From: Leucaena leucocephala
Taxonomy: Eukaryota; Streptophyta; Magnoliopsida; Fabales; Fabaceae
Assembly: GCA_037074615.1 (NCBI GenBank)
Contig: CM073550.1
Location: forward strand, 13,596,001-13,660,000
Direction: 5' to 3'
Length of the DNA: 64,000 bases
The translations under genes were made by a program, and so were the position numbers. Of the stretch, positions 8,992 to 21,631 are shown piece after piece (position 1 is the stretch's first letter; each line of letters opens with the position of its first letter). Under the pieces are notes generated by a model. It did not search any database. It was not told where the DNA came from and saw only the letters and a list, made by a program, of their open reading frames with translations.

Positions 8992-11640
8992 TTCACACCC
9001 ATGACAGAGTACTTAATTGAAAAATAAAGAAACTTACAGGAAAAAAGTAACAAGAAAAGGGGAGAACAAAAAAACTAAGGAAAAGCGCCGTATTTTCGCC
9101 GGAAAGATTTCTCCTCATTTTTTTTTCTCACCCAATTTACTAGAGATTTACTTCAATTATATCTGGCGCACTTAGCTATAGTAGGTAAATCTTTCAACGG
9201 AGATTTTCTACATATGTTAAAACTTAAACTTAAAATTTCACTTCAATAATACTAAATTATTTACCATTCAAACTAACCCCGATAGTAATTTCTTCAAAAT
9301 TTGAGTTTGAGAGAGTTTCAGCTTTTTTTTTTCAAGGTAAGGAAGTGTTGTATAAAAAGACAATAGGTCACATTAATAATGGGCCTTTCCCCTTCGCATC
9401 ATAAGCCCAACATTTTTTTCCATCAATAAAATAATCCTTCATATTGGTTATTAATACTGTTTAACAATTATTAATTAGTTCAGATTAGTTTTAATTGATT
9501 GAATCTTGTTAAGCCACTTCTACTACATCTTTCACATGGTTATGTACATGTGTCAAGCAGTCATTGAAGTATCTGTTAGGCTTCAGTGTTCTGTATAAAG
9601 AACCCACTGCATAATCAATAACGTTGAATTTCTGTGCATATTATTCTCTCTCTCCTCTGTTTGTACCCTCTTATATTAAGGGCTGTTGTTTAGTTTAGCT
9701 TGGAAAAAAGAGTTTAATAGATTCTAGAAAATAATTTTTAAAAAAGTAATTATAAAAAAATAAATATTTAAATAGTTATTATTATAATATTTTTTTATAA
9801 GTAAATTACTAAAAAATATATAGAGTAAAATGATAGAGAAAAAAGACAGACAAAATAGTTATTATATAGTTTAAAAAAAATTTCTCCATACAGAAACTAG
9901 TCTCACAAGATTATCTAAAATTATAGTTTTTGACTCTCCTAAATCATAATTTATTTCAGCAACTCTTCTGACATTTAATAGTTGTTTATTTAATTTTTAG
10001 TTCAATCAATAATTTATGTTAAAAATATTTTTTAAATTATAGTTTCACCGATTTCTCCATTCCTCCCTATTTCTTTAAAAAGAAATTTAGTCCCTTCTGA
10101 CACATCTTATGTGGCACTAACAGTCATTGACGGTGTTAAAGTTTTGTTCTTTTGGCATTTTACCTTGAGTTATAAGGGACTAAGATATTTTCTAAAAAAT
10201 AGGGATGGATGGAGATAATGGAGTATAAGGACTGGGTCGCGACAAACAAGAAACATTAAAAATTGAGTTCCAAAAATTATCTTAGGGAGTTCTACTCCGC
10301 ACAAACCCTTGTATATTTCCCTCTTTCAATCCTTTGTTTCCCTTCTTTATTTGCAACTCCAACTTCATTCAGAGTATTTAAGTCAATTCTTAGTCCTTGC
10401 CACTCTACCTCGTATAGCATTCATTCATTAAGTATTCTGATCCATAGATTTGTTCATAGCATCCTAATCAAGACTCCAACAATTGGAAGAAAAACACAAA
10501 ACAAGGGGTGGAAATCTGATTTAAACTTGGAATATTTATATATTTAATCACACATCATATTCATATGGGTCACTATATATAAGCTTTTGGGGTCAAATAC
10601 TTTCTTGAATTTTCAGGACCAATGTGCTTTATTTTGATATGTCGAAAGCATTGCTTGTGAATATTGAAAACCTCTTCAACTCCGTCAATAAATTATTAAT
10701 AACTAAAAAGACACGCTTTCGAGTTTCAACTTCCAATGAGGTAAAGCTTTTGCTTTTTGGATATTGGCTCATATGAAAATTAACCTTTATAAGTCATCTT
10801 TATCTATGTTTAACAAAACAAATACTCCCATGGGTTTAGTTAATGAGAAGGTAAGATATATAACTATTTAAAATATATTTAATTATTAAAAAATATTATT
10901 TTATTGTGGTTTCAATCATAATATTTGGAGAGGTATTTTATCTTTTAGGTGTTTGCCTGTAGGTAATTGACGCCTGCCCTACCCAATATTAGTATTATCT
11001 AGAAGGAAGATAAATTTTGCTTTTGCTCTTGGATCGTGAATGAGTATAATCCCTTTTCAAACAATTTTGTACAAAAAAAAAATAAAACATAACAAATATT
11101 TGATATATTCTCCAAGTATTCCAATTTTTTAAAATATATCCCTTCATTGAATACATTGACTTCATAATGAAGAATGATCCAAATTAATGGGCTCAAGTAA
11201 GCTCCCTATTTGTGTTAGAGATAATTTTTATATAAACATTTTTTTTATTTAATTAAGAATAATCTTTTGGAAAGTTTAGAGTGTAAAAAGTCTTAATATC
11301 TCTTAACAAAATAGGCCTCTCGATATTTAAACATGTGTTCTTCTCCATATGAAGATAAAATCACTTGCTACATCAAATAATAGCTTATTAGTTATATAAA
11401 CATATTCGTTTTTCCTTGCTTTCTTCTCGTTTTAAAAAAAACTTACCATATATAATTATTAATATGTGGATATCTTTCATAGTTTAATATTAGATAATCT
11501 TCATGATATATATCCTATATATATATAGCGAGGTAAATAATATTTTTAATTTGTGCTAAAGTTAATTCATGCCTTCCTGATAAACCAAAAGGACCCCATT
11601 CACGATTTTTTTTTCTTAAACAATTATATACATCCACTGA
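8992..11640. other. Intergenic repeats upstream of the intact WAT1 gene
   Basis: AT-rich non-coding DNA. It contains a degenerate copy of the MITE-like family (about 9681-9920) and a SINE-like copy (about 10900-11085). A possible TATA motif (CTATATATATATAG) lies at about 11513-11526, upstream of the WAT1 leader. Short open frames here show no recognisable protein. Confidence 0.6.
10900..11085 (+). repeat. SINE-like retroposon copy 2
   Basis: Carries CCCAATATTAGTATTATCTA, then AATCCCTTTTCAAACAATTT and an A run, matching the other family copies listed at 4290 and 34117. A box-B-like GGTTTCAATCAT occurs near 10910. Boundaries are approximate. Confidence 0.5.
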
Positions 11641-11648
11641 TTTCGACA

Positions 11649-11815
11649 CCGCCATACTAGTATATATTGATTTCCTACTTCTTGATCATCATCTTCTTTC
11701 GGTGGAATTCTTCTTCTTCTTCTTCTTCTTACCGCCATACTAGTATATATCAAATTCCCTACTTCTTGATCATCATCTTCTTTTGGTGGAATTCTTCTTC
11801 TTCTGCACCATCATC
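11649..11815 (+). repeat. 83-bp tandem duplication with TTC and CAT microsatellites in the WAT1 leader region
   Basis: Units start with CCGCCATACTAGTATATAT at 11649 and 11732. Each continues with CTACTTCTTGATCATCATCT and a TTC repeat; the second runs into a CAT repeat (about 11808-11827). The array ends some 25 bp before the ATG at 11842, so it is probably in the 5' untranslated region of the gene. Confidence 0.9.
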
Positions 11816-11841
11816 ATCATCATCATCTGAGCCAAGTATAT

Positions 11842-14800
11842 ATGGCAAGGTTAAGCGATGGCACAGATAAAGTGACAGATGGCTTGAAGGGTACAGTATT
11901 AATGGGGATAGTTCAGATTATAAATACAGGGACTAATATATTGTATAAAATGGTGGCAAATCATGGAATAAGCATGACTATGGTCATTGCCTACCGATTT
12001 CTCTTTTCAACCTCCCTCCTTGTTCCTCTTGCTCTCTTCTTTGAAAGGTGAATGATTCTTTCTGTACAAATTAAAACTATTCCGTTTCATGACCATAAAA
12101 TATTATAATGTCTCTCATTTTATATATAAGCTAATGATCACAAAGGGAAAAAAATTGGAACAAAGGGCATTAAAAGAGTTAAAAGTCTAAATATCTATTA
12201 ATATTAATAAAATTTTTATTTTTTTTAAACTGTCTCCGCAGTTTGCGATCTAAATTAGGCAGTCTAAAAGGTGTTTTTTTCCATTAAGTGTCAAAACCAT
12301 GAAACCTATACAACCCCTTGTACAATAGAAAAAGTCAACATTGGGAAAGATTTGTTAGATCTAGCTGCAGCCATAATTGCCATGCCTAAGTCAATCTATC
12401 TATCCTTAGGGTTTACCAACTTTAAAGACATTAGTGTAATGTTTGAACTTGTAGACCGATCAATTAGGCATCCTGAGGGTATTTTAGAAAATATTTTAGT
12501 CAAACTCAAAGATGTGGTGTTCCCTATGTGCATGTATATATTTGAATATATAATTGTATGATGGGTTGGAGATGAGAATTTTCTCGATCCTTTTTTCTTT
12601 TATGAATCACTTTTTACATTTTGAATTATTTAATGATGTTGTTTTACACAGGGAAAGCCTCAAAGCAATTAATAGGACAGTTCTATTCCAAGCTTTCCTT
12701 TGTGGGTTATTTGGGTATCTTTCTGTTAACCCTAATTAACTATCAAATGCTTAGCTTGAATACATTATTTGAGTTCATATGTTTATTATATATATACGAA
12801 CTAGAATGAAAAGCTTAATTACCACATCACTTCATCTCTCTAATTTCTCTACATTATCATATATCATTTCAGTGGATCCCTTCAACAAAATCTCTTTCTT
12901 CATTCCTTGTCCTTCGTATCAGTATCATACGCCACAGCTATAATGAACCTTGTTCCTTTAGCTACCTACATCATGGCTGTCTCATTTAGGTAAGTCCATC
13001 ATCATCCTCCTCTCTCTCTCTCTATCTCTCTCTATATATCTATATATATATATACGCATATGTAAGTGTGTACGTGCGTGCGAGATTTGAATCTCTTAAA
13101 GACACTCCCACCCCGCCCCTCCTTTCCCTCTCCCTCTCCGCTCTCTCCCGCTCTCTCTTTCTCTGGCCCTCTTTTCACCTATGCACTTGAAGAAATTCAG
13201 AGATCCACAATAACATGTGTATATTATAAGATTGAATCATAAAAAAGTCCTATAACAAGCTAACAACATAACATACACGCAATAACAAGTTTTAGTAAAG
13301 TAAATATTATAAGACTTTTTGGTAATTATATTGTTTCTTTAAAATCTCATGGTGGTGATTTTTCCTTGATCTTAAGCATCAAGTAATAATCCCTCTCTCT
13401 AGCCCTCTTTTCACCTATGCACTTGAAGAAATTCAGAGATCCACAATCACATGTGTGTATTATATGATTGAATCACCAAAAAGTCAACAACATACATGCA
13501 ATACTAAGTTCAAGTATAGTAAATATTGTAGAATTTTTTAATGATTATATTCTTTTTTTAAAATCTCATAGTGATTTTTCATTGATATTAAGAATCAAGT
13601 AATAATCCTAAAATGGGAATTATAAAAATTTATCAGACTGGAGAGGATGAATTTAGGAACAATGGGAGGGAAGGCAAAGATACTAGGGACCCTCGCAGGA
13701 ATTGGTGGAGCCATGATCCTTACTTTCTGCAAAGGCAAGAGAATCCAAATCTGGACGACTCATATTAATCTGACGCACCACGTGGCAGTATCACATGGCA
13801 CCTCCACTACTACTTCTACCATTTGGGGCTGCTTGCTTGATCTTGTTTCCTGCCTTAGCTACTCCACGTGGTTGATAGTCCAGGTCATTATAATCTTGTT
13901 CATTTTGTTTTGTTTCTTCAACTTTTCTAGAATATCTTCTTCTTCTTCTTCGTATAAGCACTAGTACAAATAGCTAAATTATTAAACCACCTTTTTTCTG
14001 AACTGGTTGTGAAAGATACGATTTGGAAAGTGTGATTGATAGCATTTTTATAAATATAGGTAGACTTTCTAATAAACCGGTTCCTAAAACATGACTAACT
14101 AATATCTTCTTCTTGTAACAATTAATTAAACAGGCAAAGATGACACAGAGATTTCCATGGCATTACTCAACCACAGCTTTAATGTGCACTATGAGCGCAT
14201 TTCAATGTTTCATCTTTGCATTTTGTGTTGAGAGAGACTGGAACCAATGGAAGCTTGGCTGGGACCTTAAGCTTCTCACTTCAGCTTACACAGTAATTGT
14301 CCTTCTTCCTTCTTTTTGTGACTGGTTAATTATTCATCAGATCAACTGAACATAAGTCTTTTGAAACAATATGGTGAAGTAGAAGAAATAGGTATAAAAT
14401 GGTGAGTCTTGTTAAATTATTAGAATATAAATTAATTAGAGAAAATAATTAAAAGTATATAATGTTAAGAAAAGTCATCAGGTCATATCAAATTTGTTTA
14501 ACCTATTTTGATAGAAACACAAATATAATATATACCTAATTTGGTAAATTCTAATAGAGTATCAAGAGGCATTCCAAGGGTAACCAAAAACAAAGAAAAA
14601 ATAAAAAAATATATATATAAAAAAAGGATTATAGACCTAAGACATATGATGATACTAAAAAAATAATAAAATAGATATTAGAATATATTAAAAAAAGAGT
14701 CTCAAATCAACTAATTAGAAAGAAAATTGAAGGTATATAATTTAAGAAAATTCGTATTAAATTAGTTTAAGTTATTTTGATACAAAGATAAATATAGTAT

Positions 14801-16166
14801 ATGTCAAATTCTAATCCTTACCATTGTGCATACCCACTAGTTTGCCCCATCTCTCTCTCTCTACTTTTATCATATATATGAGGTATTACTTGAAAGAATT
14901 CCAAATTAAATATGAAAAAATCTGATGATTAATTGGTGAGTTTAATTCTGTTTTGTAATTTTTGTAGGGAATAATGTCATCCGGGATAGCTTTTTCCCTT
15001 ATAACATGGTGTGTGATGAAAAAGGGACCTTTATTTGTGGCCATTTTTAACCCTCTCATGCTTACTCTAAGCGTCCTTGCGGGCTCTTTGCTACTTGATG
15101 AAACTCTCTTTATCGGAAGGTCAGTTTCATAACTAAAATAGGAAATTAAAGGGGTATTAATATGTAGGAAATATTTTTTTTTTCAAATGTGCCATTATTC
15201 ATGAGTGAGGAAAGGAGAGAGAATAATGATCAGAAAAATTATGAAAGAGAATTTAGTTGAGAAATTAATAAGGGCAAATTATATTTAAGTACCATATAAA
15301 AAATATAATTGCAGAAAAGACATAAGAAATTCTCAAATTATTGTAAAGTCCCTAGGATTTTTTTTTGAATTACAAAATGATATAATTACCCTTAGAAAAT
15401 AATTTCTCAATTGTTATTTTTTTTTGTCCTCCAGTTGTTATTCCTTTGAGAGTTGTTATTTCTATTTTTTTGTACAAAAAATTTTAGAAAGGGATTTGGT
15501 TCACCTACAATTCAAAGGTAGGGCGCCTAATCCCTTTCCAAAAAAAAAATTTATCAAAAAAAAATAATAGTTACCATTCATATTATTAGAGTTATTATTT
15601 TTTCCTTCTTGGTTGAATTGTTAGTTTTTCCCATATAGTTGTCATTCTTATTGCTTGAATTGTTATTTCATAATTCAAAAAAACTAATCTAAAGTCCCTA
15701 AGACTTCAAAATAATTTAATAATTTCCTGAGATTTTTTTATAATTAGATACTTTGCATGTGACTTAAATACAACTTTCCCAATTAATAAAGTAATAAAAC
15801 GAGTATAAATTCATATTTATGTTAGTCATAAATATAATATTTTAATCTATTATATCTTCTAAATTTATATTTATTCTGGATAAATTAAACTAATTAGGAT
15901 TATTGTTAAGTGAGTTTCCATGAAGTTAATTTCCATTGCTATTAGGAGGTTAACTAATTAATGTGTGTGTGTATATATATAATTGTTGTGAGATGTGCAG
16001 TATAATAGGAATGGTGATGATTGTGTCTGGATTGTACACTGTGTTATGGGGCAAAAGCAAGGAAGCAAGCAAAGCATCAGAGAATTCAAGAGCCTCTCTT
16101 CCATCTGAATCCATCCCAATTAGTTTGCAGACAAACTCATCATCACAATGGAGTCCTACAAAGTGA
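11842..16166 (+). CDS. WAT1-related protein (EamA/DMT-family, nodulin MtN21-like membrane transporter)
   Basis: Seven exons join in frame to 369 codons plus stop: 11842-12047, 12652-12714, 12873-12989, 13637-13883, 14134-14292, 14968-15119 and 16001-16166, all with GT-AG introns. This matches the usual size and exon pattern of plant WAT1-related genes. The product should have ten membrane helices in two EamA halves; visible hallmarks are VLFQAFLCGLFG, SYATAIMNLVPLATYIMA, KAKILGTLAGIGGAM, FCVERDWNQWKLGWD, and GPLFVAIFNPLMLTLSVLAG. The tail after VLWGKSKE is Ser/Thr/Pro-rich and probably cytosolic. WAT1 of Arabidopsis is a tonoplast auxin exporter; other members move amino acids or remain unassigned, so substrate and membrane are open. 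Introns 3 and 6 carry repeats (tandem 236-bp units and a SINE-like piece). No lesion was found. Confidence 0.9.
13161..13608. repeat. 236-bp tandem duplication in WAT1 intron 3
   Basis: Two diverged units share GCACTTGAAGAAATTCAGAG and a similar order of motifs; the anchor CTTTTCACCT is at 13171 and 13407. The duplication starts after a CT-rich tract (about 13005-13160) and ends just before the exon 4 acceptor at 13636. Confidence 0.85.
15461..15562 (-). repeat. SINE-like copy 3, head-to-head palindrome in WAT1 intron 6
   Basis: The minus strand of 15463-15530 matches the family 3' end (AAATCCCTTTCTAAAATTTT). Directly after it a plus-strand copy of the same end (GCCTAATCCCTTTCC plus A run) appears, so GAAAGGGATT and AATCCCTTTC form an inverted repeat. 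Confidence 0.5.
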
Positions 16167-17459
16167 TATCATTCTTCCAACATATTATATTATTCCTTCA
16201 TTTTCCTTTCTGCGTTTTTTTTTCTTTTGCCCTGTCTATCGTTTGTGAATATTAGACATATGCATGGGATTATATAATAACATCAAAATGATGGTTTACT
16301 TTAATGATATTATTTTCGTATTAAAAAAATGATCGATTTTCAATCAGAAGTAATTCTCTTAGCATGATATTATTTTCATCCTCACTGTTCAAACCCTCAA
16401 CCTTATTATATAAAAAAATCGAGTCGATCTCTTATACTTGATCTAACTACTAACTATTGTTGATTTGATTTAACCTTTCAATATATGATTTCATTTTAGT
16501 AGAATAGACAAATTTCATATATGAACCTTCTAGTCCTTAATATAAGATATATTGAATTAATTTGATTAGATTAATAAAGTTAATTAAATTAGTTAATATG
16601 ATATAATATTTCTAAAAATAAAAAGATAACCATTTTCCTTAATTCCCTCCATCACTCTCTAATTTGATTATTGTTGAGCGAATATCTATAGAGGTAATTT
16701 TAGAAAAATTGATAAATATAAAAAATATTTATTATATTTAAGACAAAGATTAACTATCTAATTAAGGGCCTGAGGAGTATTAAATTAATATAGTGTAGTA
16801 TTAAAGATAATGAGGTTATATATTTTAACATAAAATTTTGTGTATTACCGTTCATGTATTTAATGGTAAATGTCATATTGTCCACTATGATGACAGGAAT
16901 ATATTGTCAAATTAAAGCCTAAGCATAAAAATTATTATATTTATCTTTAGTATGTAAAGCATAAAAAAGGGGGGAAATCTTATTTAAATTAACTTTGCAA
17001 TGTTATTGAGTCACACATTACAGATTCATTTGTGTCACTAATATAATCTTCTTTCTGGTATCAAATAATAGCTATAATGTTTAGAACAAAGCCAAACTTT
17101 GCCAATGAATATTGAAAAGTTATTTAACTATGCCAATATATAAATTAATAACCAATGAAGCATGGCTTTAATGAGATAAGAACTTTTTTTATTGACCCCG
17201 AAATTCTTTTGGTAAGGAGGACTTGCTAATAAATTAAAAATAATACGAATATTAATTCATATGTTCATGTTTTGATTATTATATTACAGAGAACGATAGG
17301 AGTAGTAGTTAACCTTTAACCCGTTCCCTTTTCTTTAGGGGAAAAAATCTTGTCATATACAACTATTAATATGTGATTATTTGTATCTTCTATATACCTA
17401 GCTGTATATATAATAAATACTATATTGCATTAAAAAGCTTTTAATTGTGATTAAAAGTA
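16167..17459. other. Intergenic, 3' flank of WAT1 gene, no gene seen
   Basis: AT-rich sequence with T-rich stretches just after the stop codon (3' untranslated region and poly(A) zone) and then non-coding DNA. No protein or RNA gene is supported. Confidence 0.65.
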
Positions 17460-20360
17460 ATATTTTACGGCAATTTTATGAGCTATATAAATAATACTAT
17501 CGTTATAAATTTATCTTTAATCGCAGTTTTGTAATCGCTAATAAATATAACATTTTATGGCGGGTTTGATGCAAAAATCGTCATGACATTTCACGATATT
17601 AATTATTTTATTTTTACTGCAGTTCTAGCTAAAACTGTCATGGCAAGGTAAATTGTTTTTAAACTTTTCTCTACTTACACCCACTATCATTCAACTCGAT
17701 TACACTCATTAAAAGTATCAGAGTATATATGAAGAAAAGATATCAAAGATCTAGTAAAAAAACTAAAGATCTAAAAATTTTTTTCATTGAAGTTCTTCAA
17801 ACTCCTTCCAATAAAATCTATCTATCACTATCCACTGTTAATTACTATAGTCAATCTTACTAAAAGTATTGGGCTAAATCTGGATAAAAAGTAGTAGATT
17901 CGGTAAAAAAGTTGAAGATATAGAAAAGAAAATTTGTAGATTTTTAATATAAGGATGATAGTTTATATATATGATGTACTACAATATATAAACAATAAAT
18001 AACTAAAAAATTAAGAAAAATAAGTAAATAATAAAAGTAAATGATGATTTACGATTTTCACGGAAGAGGATAATAATAAAAATAGATAGTGAATGATAGA
18101 AATAAATACTAAAAATAAAAAAAATATTAAAAAATAACTTTCTTGTAAATTTATCGCTGAGATAGAAAAATATGACCAATAGTTATAAAAAGAATTAAAG
18201 GCAATTTTTTAAAAATCACCATTAAAATACCTGTAGGCCAATGAGTGTCATTAATTGGGGGATTTATGGCGGGTGTGTTTTCAATGGGGCAGGTGTATTG
18301 CATTAAGTGGAGATTTTAAAGTGGACTTCAAGGTATATTGAAATTTATTAATTTTTTATATAATTATTTAACATAGAAGAACATACATGAGATGAAGTAA
18401 ACGGTAGTACAATGGAGGGAAAGAGGAAGGTCGGTGACATCAGAAGGAGAAGAAGGAACAAAATGGGGGGATTTTGAACACATAGTATACAACTGGCGAT
18501 AGATTTCACCTTTCAACTAAAAATTACTATTAAAAATTATTTATCTTTAAACTTACGTAAAATACTTTTAATAGTAATTTTCTATGACAGTTTTAGGAGC
18601 AACATAAATTCTATTATTATTATAATTTTATTTTTTAATTATAATTTTTTAATCATTATTAAATATAATATTTTAGGGTGAATTTGATGTAAAAATTGTC
18701 ATGACATTAATTTTTTTTTTTTGTAGTTCTCGCTAAAACTATTATGGTAAGATAGAATTTTTTTAAACTTTCATCGACTTACATCCACTATTATTCAACT
18801 TGGTCATACTCATTAAAAATAGCGGAAGAAAAGATATCAAAAATTTGATAAAAAAAATAAAGATCTAAAAGTTTCTTTTATTAAAGATCTTTAAGATCTT
18901 TCTAACAAGATTCATCTGTCATTATCCACTATTAGTTACTATAGTTAGCTTTACTAAAAGTATTAGACTAGATATAGATAAAAAGTAGTTGATCTAATAA
19001 AAAAGTTGAAGATTTAGAAAAATAGTACATAGAAAAAAAATTATAAGTCTTTAATATAAAGATGATAATTTATATATATGATGTAGTATAATTTATAAAT
19101 AATAAATAATTAAAAAATAAAAAAAATAAGTAAATGACAAAATTAAATAATAACTTATAGCTTTTACAAAAGAAGACTATGATAGAGATAGTAAACGATA
19201 AAAATAAATATTAAAAATAAAAGAAAAATACTAAAACATAATCTTCATATAAATTTACCGTTGTAAGATAGAATAATGGGACCTCAAATAATTATAAAAA
19301 TATAAAATTATAATTGAGTCAAATTTTTTTAATTTTTAAAAGACTTTTAAAGGGTAAAGTCCTTATAGTCCAATGAGTGTCATTAATTGGGGGATGTATG
19401 GCGGGTGTGTTTTCAATGTGGCAGGTGTATTGCATTAATTGGGGATTTTAAAGTGGACTTCAATGTATATTGAAATTTATTATTTTTTTATATAATTATT
19501 TAACATTGAAGGACATACATAAGATGAAGTAAACGGTAGTACAATGGAGGGAAGGGATGGCGGGTGACGTCAGATGGAAGGAAGGGGGATTTTGGACCCT
19601 TACAGGGTGTTTGGATTGCCTTTAAATTTATATTTGAATAAAATTTATATTTTAAACAATTTTAAAATAAATAATTATATTTATTTAAAAATATTTTTAG
19701 ATCAAATTATAATTTAAAATTAAAATTTTATATAAATAAATTAGAGTAATTTATAGAATAGTAAAAATATTTATAAACTAACTAATTACTATATTATTCC
19801 TATTTTTTCGTATACCATTTCTCCTCTCTCGTTTCTTTTCTATACTATATCTCTCATCTCTCGTATCTCTTCTACACTATTTCTCATATCTTCTATACCT
19901 CATTTCCTCTCTTCTATACCCTCTCTCCTCTCTCATTTCTTTTCTATACTATATCTCTCCTCTCTCATATCTCTCGTACCTCTCATACATTATCTCTCTT
20001 CTCTTCTATACCATTTCTCCTATCTTATCTCTCATATTTTATGTCTCCTCTTTCATATATTTAATAATTATACTATTTTTTATAATTTATCAATAATAAA
20101 AGTACTTTTAAAAATAACTATACAAACATTCATCTATTTAAAATTATTTTTTTATATTTTTTTTTTCATAAATCTTTTTCTAAAACCTACCGAGAGTTTT
20201 TTTTTCTCATAAGTCATTTTTTAAAATATCATCCAAACGGTCTATAGGATATAACAAACAATAGATTTCAACTTTTAACTAAAAACTACTATTAAAAATT
20301 ATTTACATTAAATTCAAGTGAAATACTTTTACTAACATTTTTTTATAATCAAAATTGTCA
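17460..20360. repeat. Tandem duplication, period about 1.12-1.13 kb, with a MITE-like insertion in the second unit
   Basis: Matching anchors are TCATGACATT at 17581 and 18699, and ATGAGTGTCATTAATTGGGG at 18241 and 19373. Unit 1 runs about 17460-18590, and unit 2 about 18590-20360. The alignment in unit 2 is interrupted at 19601-20246 by the MITE-like element and resumes with the same ATAGATTTCA...ACTACTATTAAAAATTATTT context. The units contain GGCGGGTTTGATGCAAAAATC followed by GTCATGACA and TAGCTAAAACTGTCATGGCA, recalling the subterminal repeats of CACTA-type transposons; this assignment is tentative. No coding frame is supported. Confidence 0.75.
19601..20246 (+). mobile_element. MITE-like element copy A with pyrimidine-rich core
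   Basis: Ends are imperfect terminal inverted repeats: CAGGGTGTTTGGAT at the left and ATCCAAACGGTCTA at the right. The middle holds a conserved block (ACTAACTAATTACTATATTA, about 19777) followed by some 250 bp of CT-rich sequence. Its position as an interruption of one tandem unit shows that it moved in after that duplication. It has no coding capacity. Confidence 0.7.
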
Positions 20361-21299
20361 TAAAAAATATTTTAAAATAGAAGTTATTTATAAAAATATT
20401 ATTGTTTTTCTTTTCATCACAATTTTATTTATAACTACTATAAGTATTTTTTTAGTAATTTATAATAAATTATAATAGTATTATATTAATTTTATTATAT
20501 ATATATTTTTCTATATATTTTCGATCATATATCATGTGAAACAAACCCTAAAAGAATCTTATTTTAAATTAAATTATATTATATTTTTTTAAAGAAATCT
20601 TATTTGTTCAATAAATCCGTCTTCTTTTTGTCTGTTAACCACTCTACTATTTCTTACATGTTATATATAAAAAAAATTAGTTCTAAATTTTTTTAATAAA
20701 TTAAATAAATTAATTATAATTAAATCTAACCCCTCAAAATAAATTCATATTATATACTCCTTAAGTTATATAAATTAATCAATTAACTCTTATATAAATT
20801 TATAATTAACTTATTTATTTAGTTTCTTTAATTTATCTAAAAAAATTAATTAACTTTTATATAAAAGACTAAAAAAATATTAATTATGTCATGAATATTC
20901 TAATAAAAAAGAAAAAATATTAAACTAAAAATAGGGATTAAGATTCTTTGACTAACGAGATCAATAAACACGTATATACAGCTAGATAACTAAAATTGCA
21001 ATTAATCAACCTCTCTGAATTCATGTCAACTTGCAATAAGTTTTGAAACTTAAATAAAAATAATAAATATTAAAAAAATTAAAGGCAAGCTTATAATAAA
21101 CCCAAATGTTAATTGCTCTCCCAAAGAACTTAAAGCCATTATATCCCCTTGTGAGTGCCAAATTTTCTTCCTGCCTTACTGACAAACCAAAAAGCCCCCA
21201 AATCAATATCATGATTTTTTTAAAATTCTCTTCACCAATTATATATATACATATATTCACTGTAATTTCTACATACAATATCTTCTACATAAAATATTG
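20361..21299. other. AT-rich intergenic sequence, no gene seen
   Basis: Low-complexity AT-rich DNA between the 1.1-kb tandem array and the third WAT1 remnant. Short open frames near 21021-21300 on both strands have no recognisable domain. Confidence 0.6.
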
Positions 21300-21631
21300 A
21301 GTTTATTCTATATATTGATCTTCTTCTTCTTCTTCATAGTGATAGTTAAGATTGTGTATGCAGTGGCGAATATATTGATAACAATGGCGGCAAATGATGG
21401 AATGAGCTTAACTGTTCTTGTTGCTTACAAATTCCTCTTCTCAACTTCCTTCATTTCTCCTCTTGCTCTCTTCTTTGAAAGGTTCAATTCTAGCTACTTT
21501 TGATATATAATTGAATGAAACTCTTTTGAATTCTAATTAATTAATGTTGGTGTTTTAAATTTGAACAAGGACAGCTTCCAAAGGGTTAACGGCATGGTTC
21601 TATTCCAAGCTTTTCTTTGTGGCTTATTTGG
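21300..21631 (+). pseudogene. WAT1-related gene remnant (exons 1-2 only)
   Basis: Exon 1 homology extends to 21481 (VANILITMAANDGMSLTVLV, FLFSTSFISPLALFFER) with a GT donor at 21482. Exon 2, 21575-21631, encodes a stretch ending VLFQAFLCGLFG, identical to the intact gene at that motif, with a donor at 21632. The first 25-30 codons, including any ATG, are absent; a TTC-rich tract occupies the place. No trace of exons 3-7 is visible in the following kilobases. It is the third member of the local tandem cluster and is truncated at both ends. Confidence 0.8.

Noticed and set aside
10263..10547. 94-codon frame MSSKNYLREFYSAQ...
   Set aside because: Composition is that of random AT-rich DNA, no domain is seen, and no promoter or splice context supports it.
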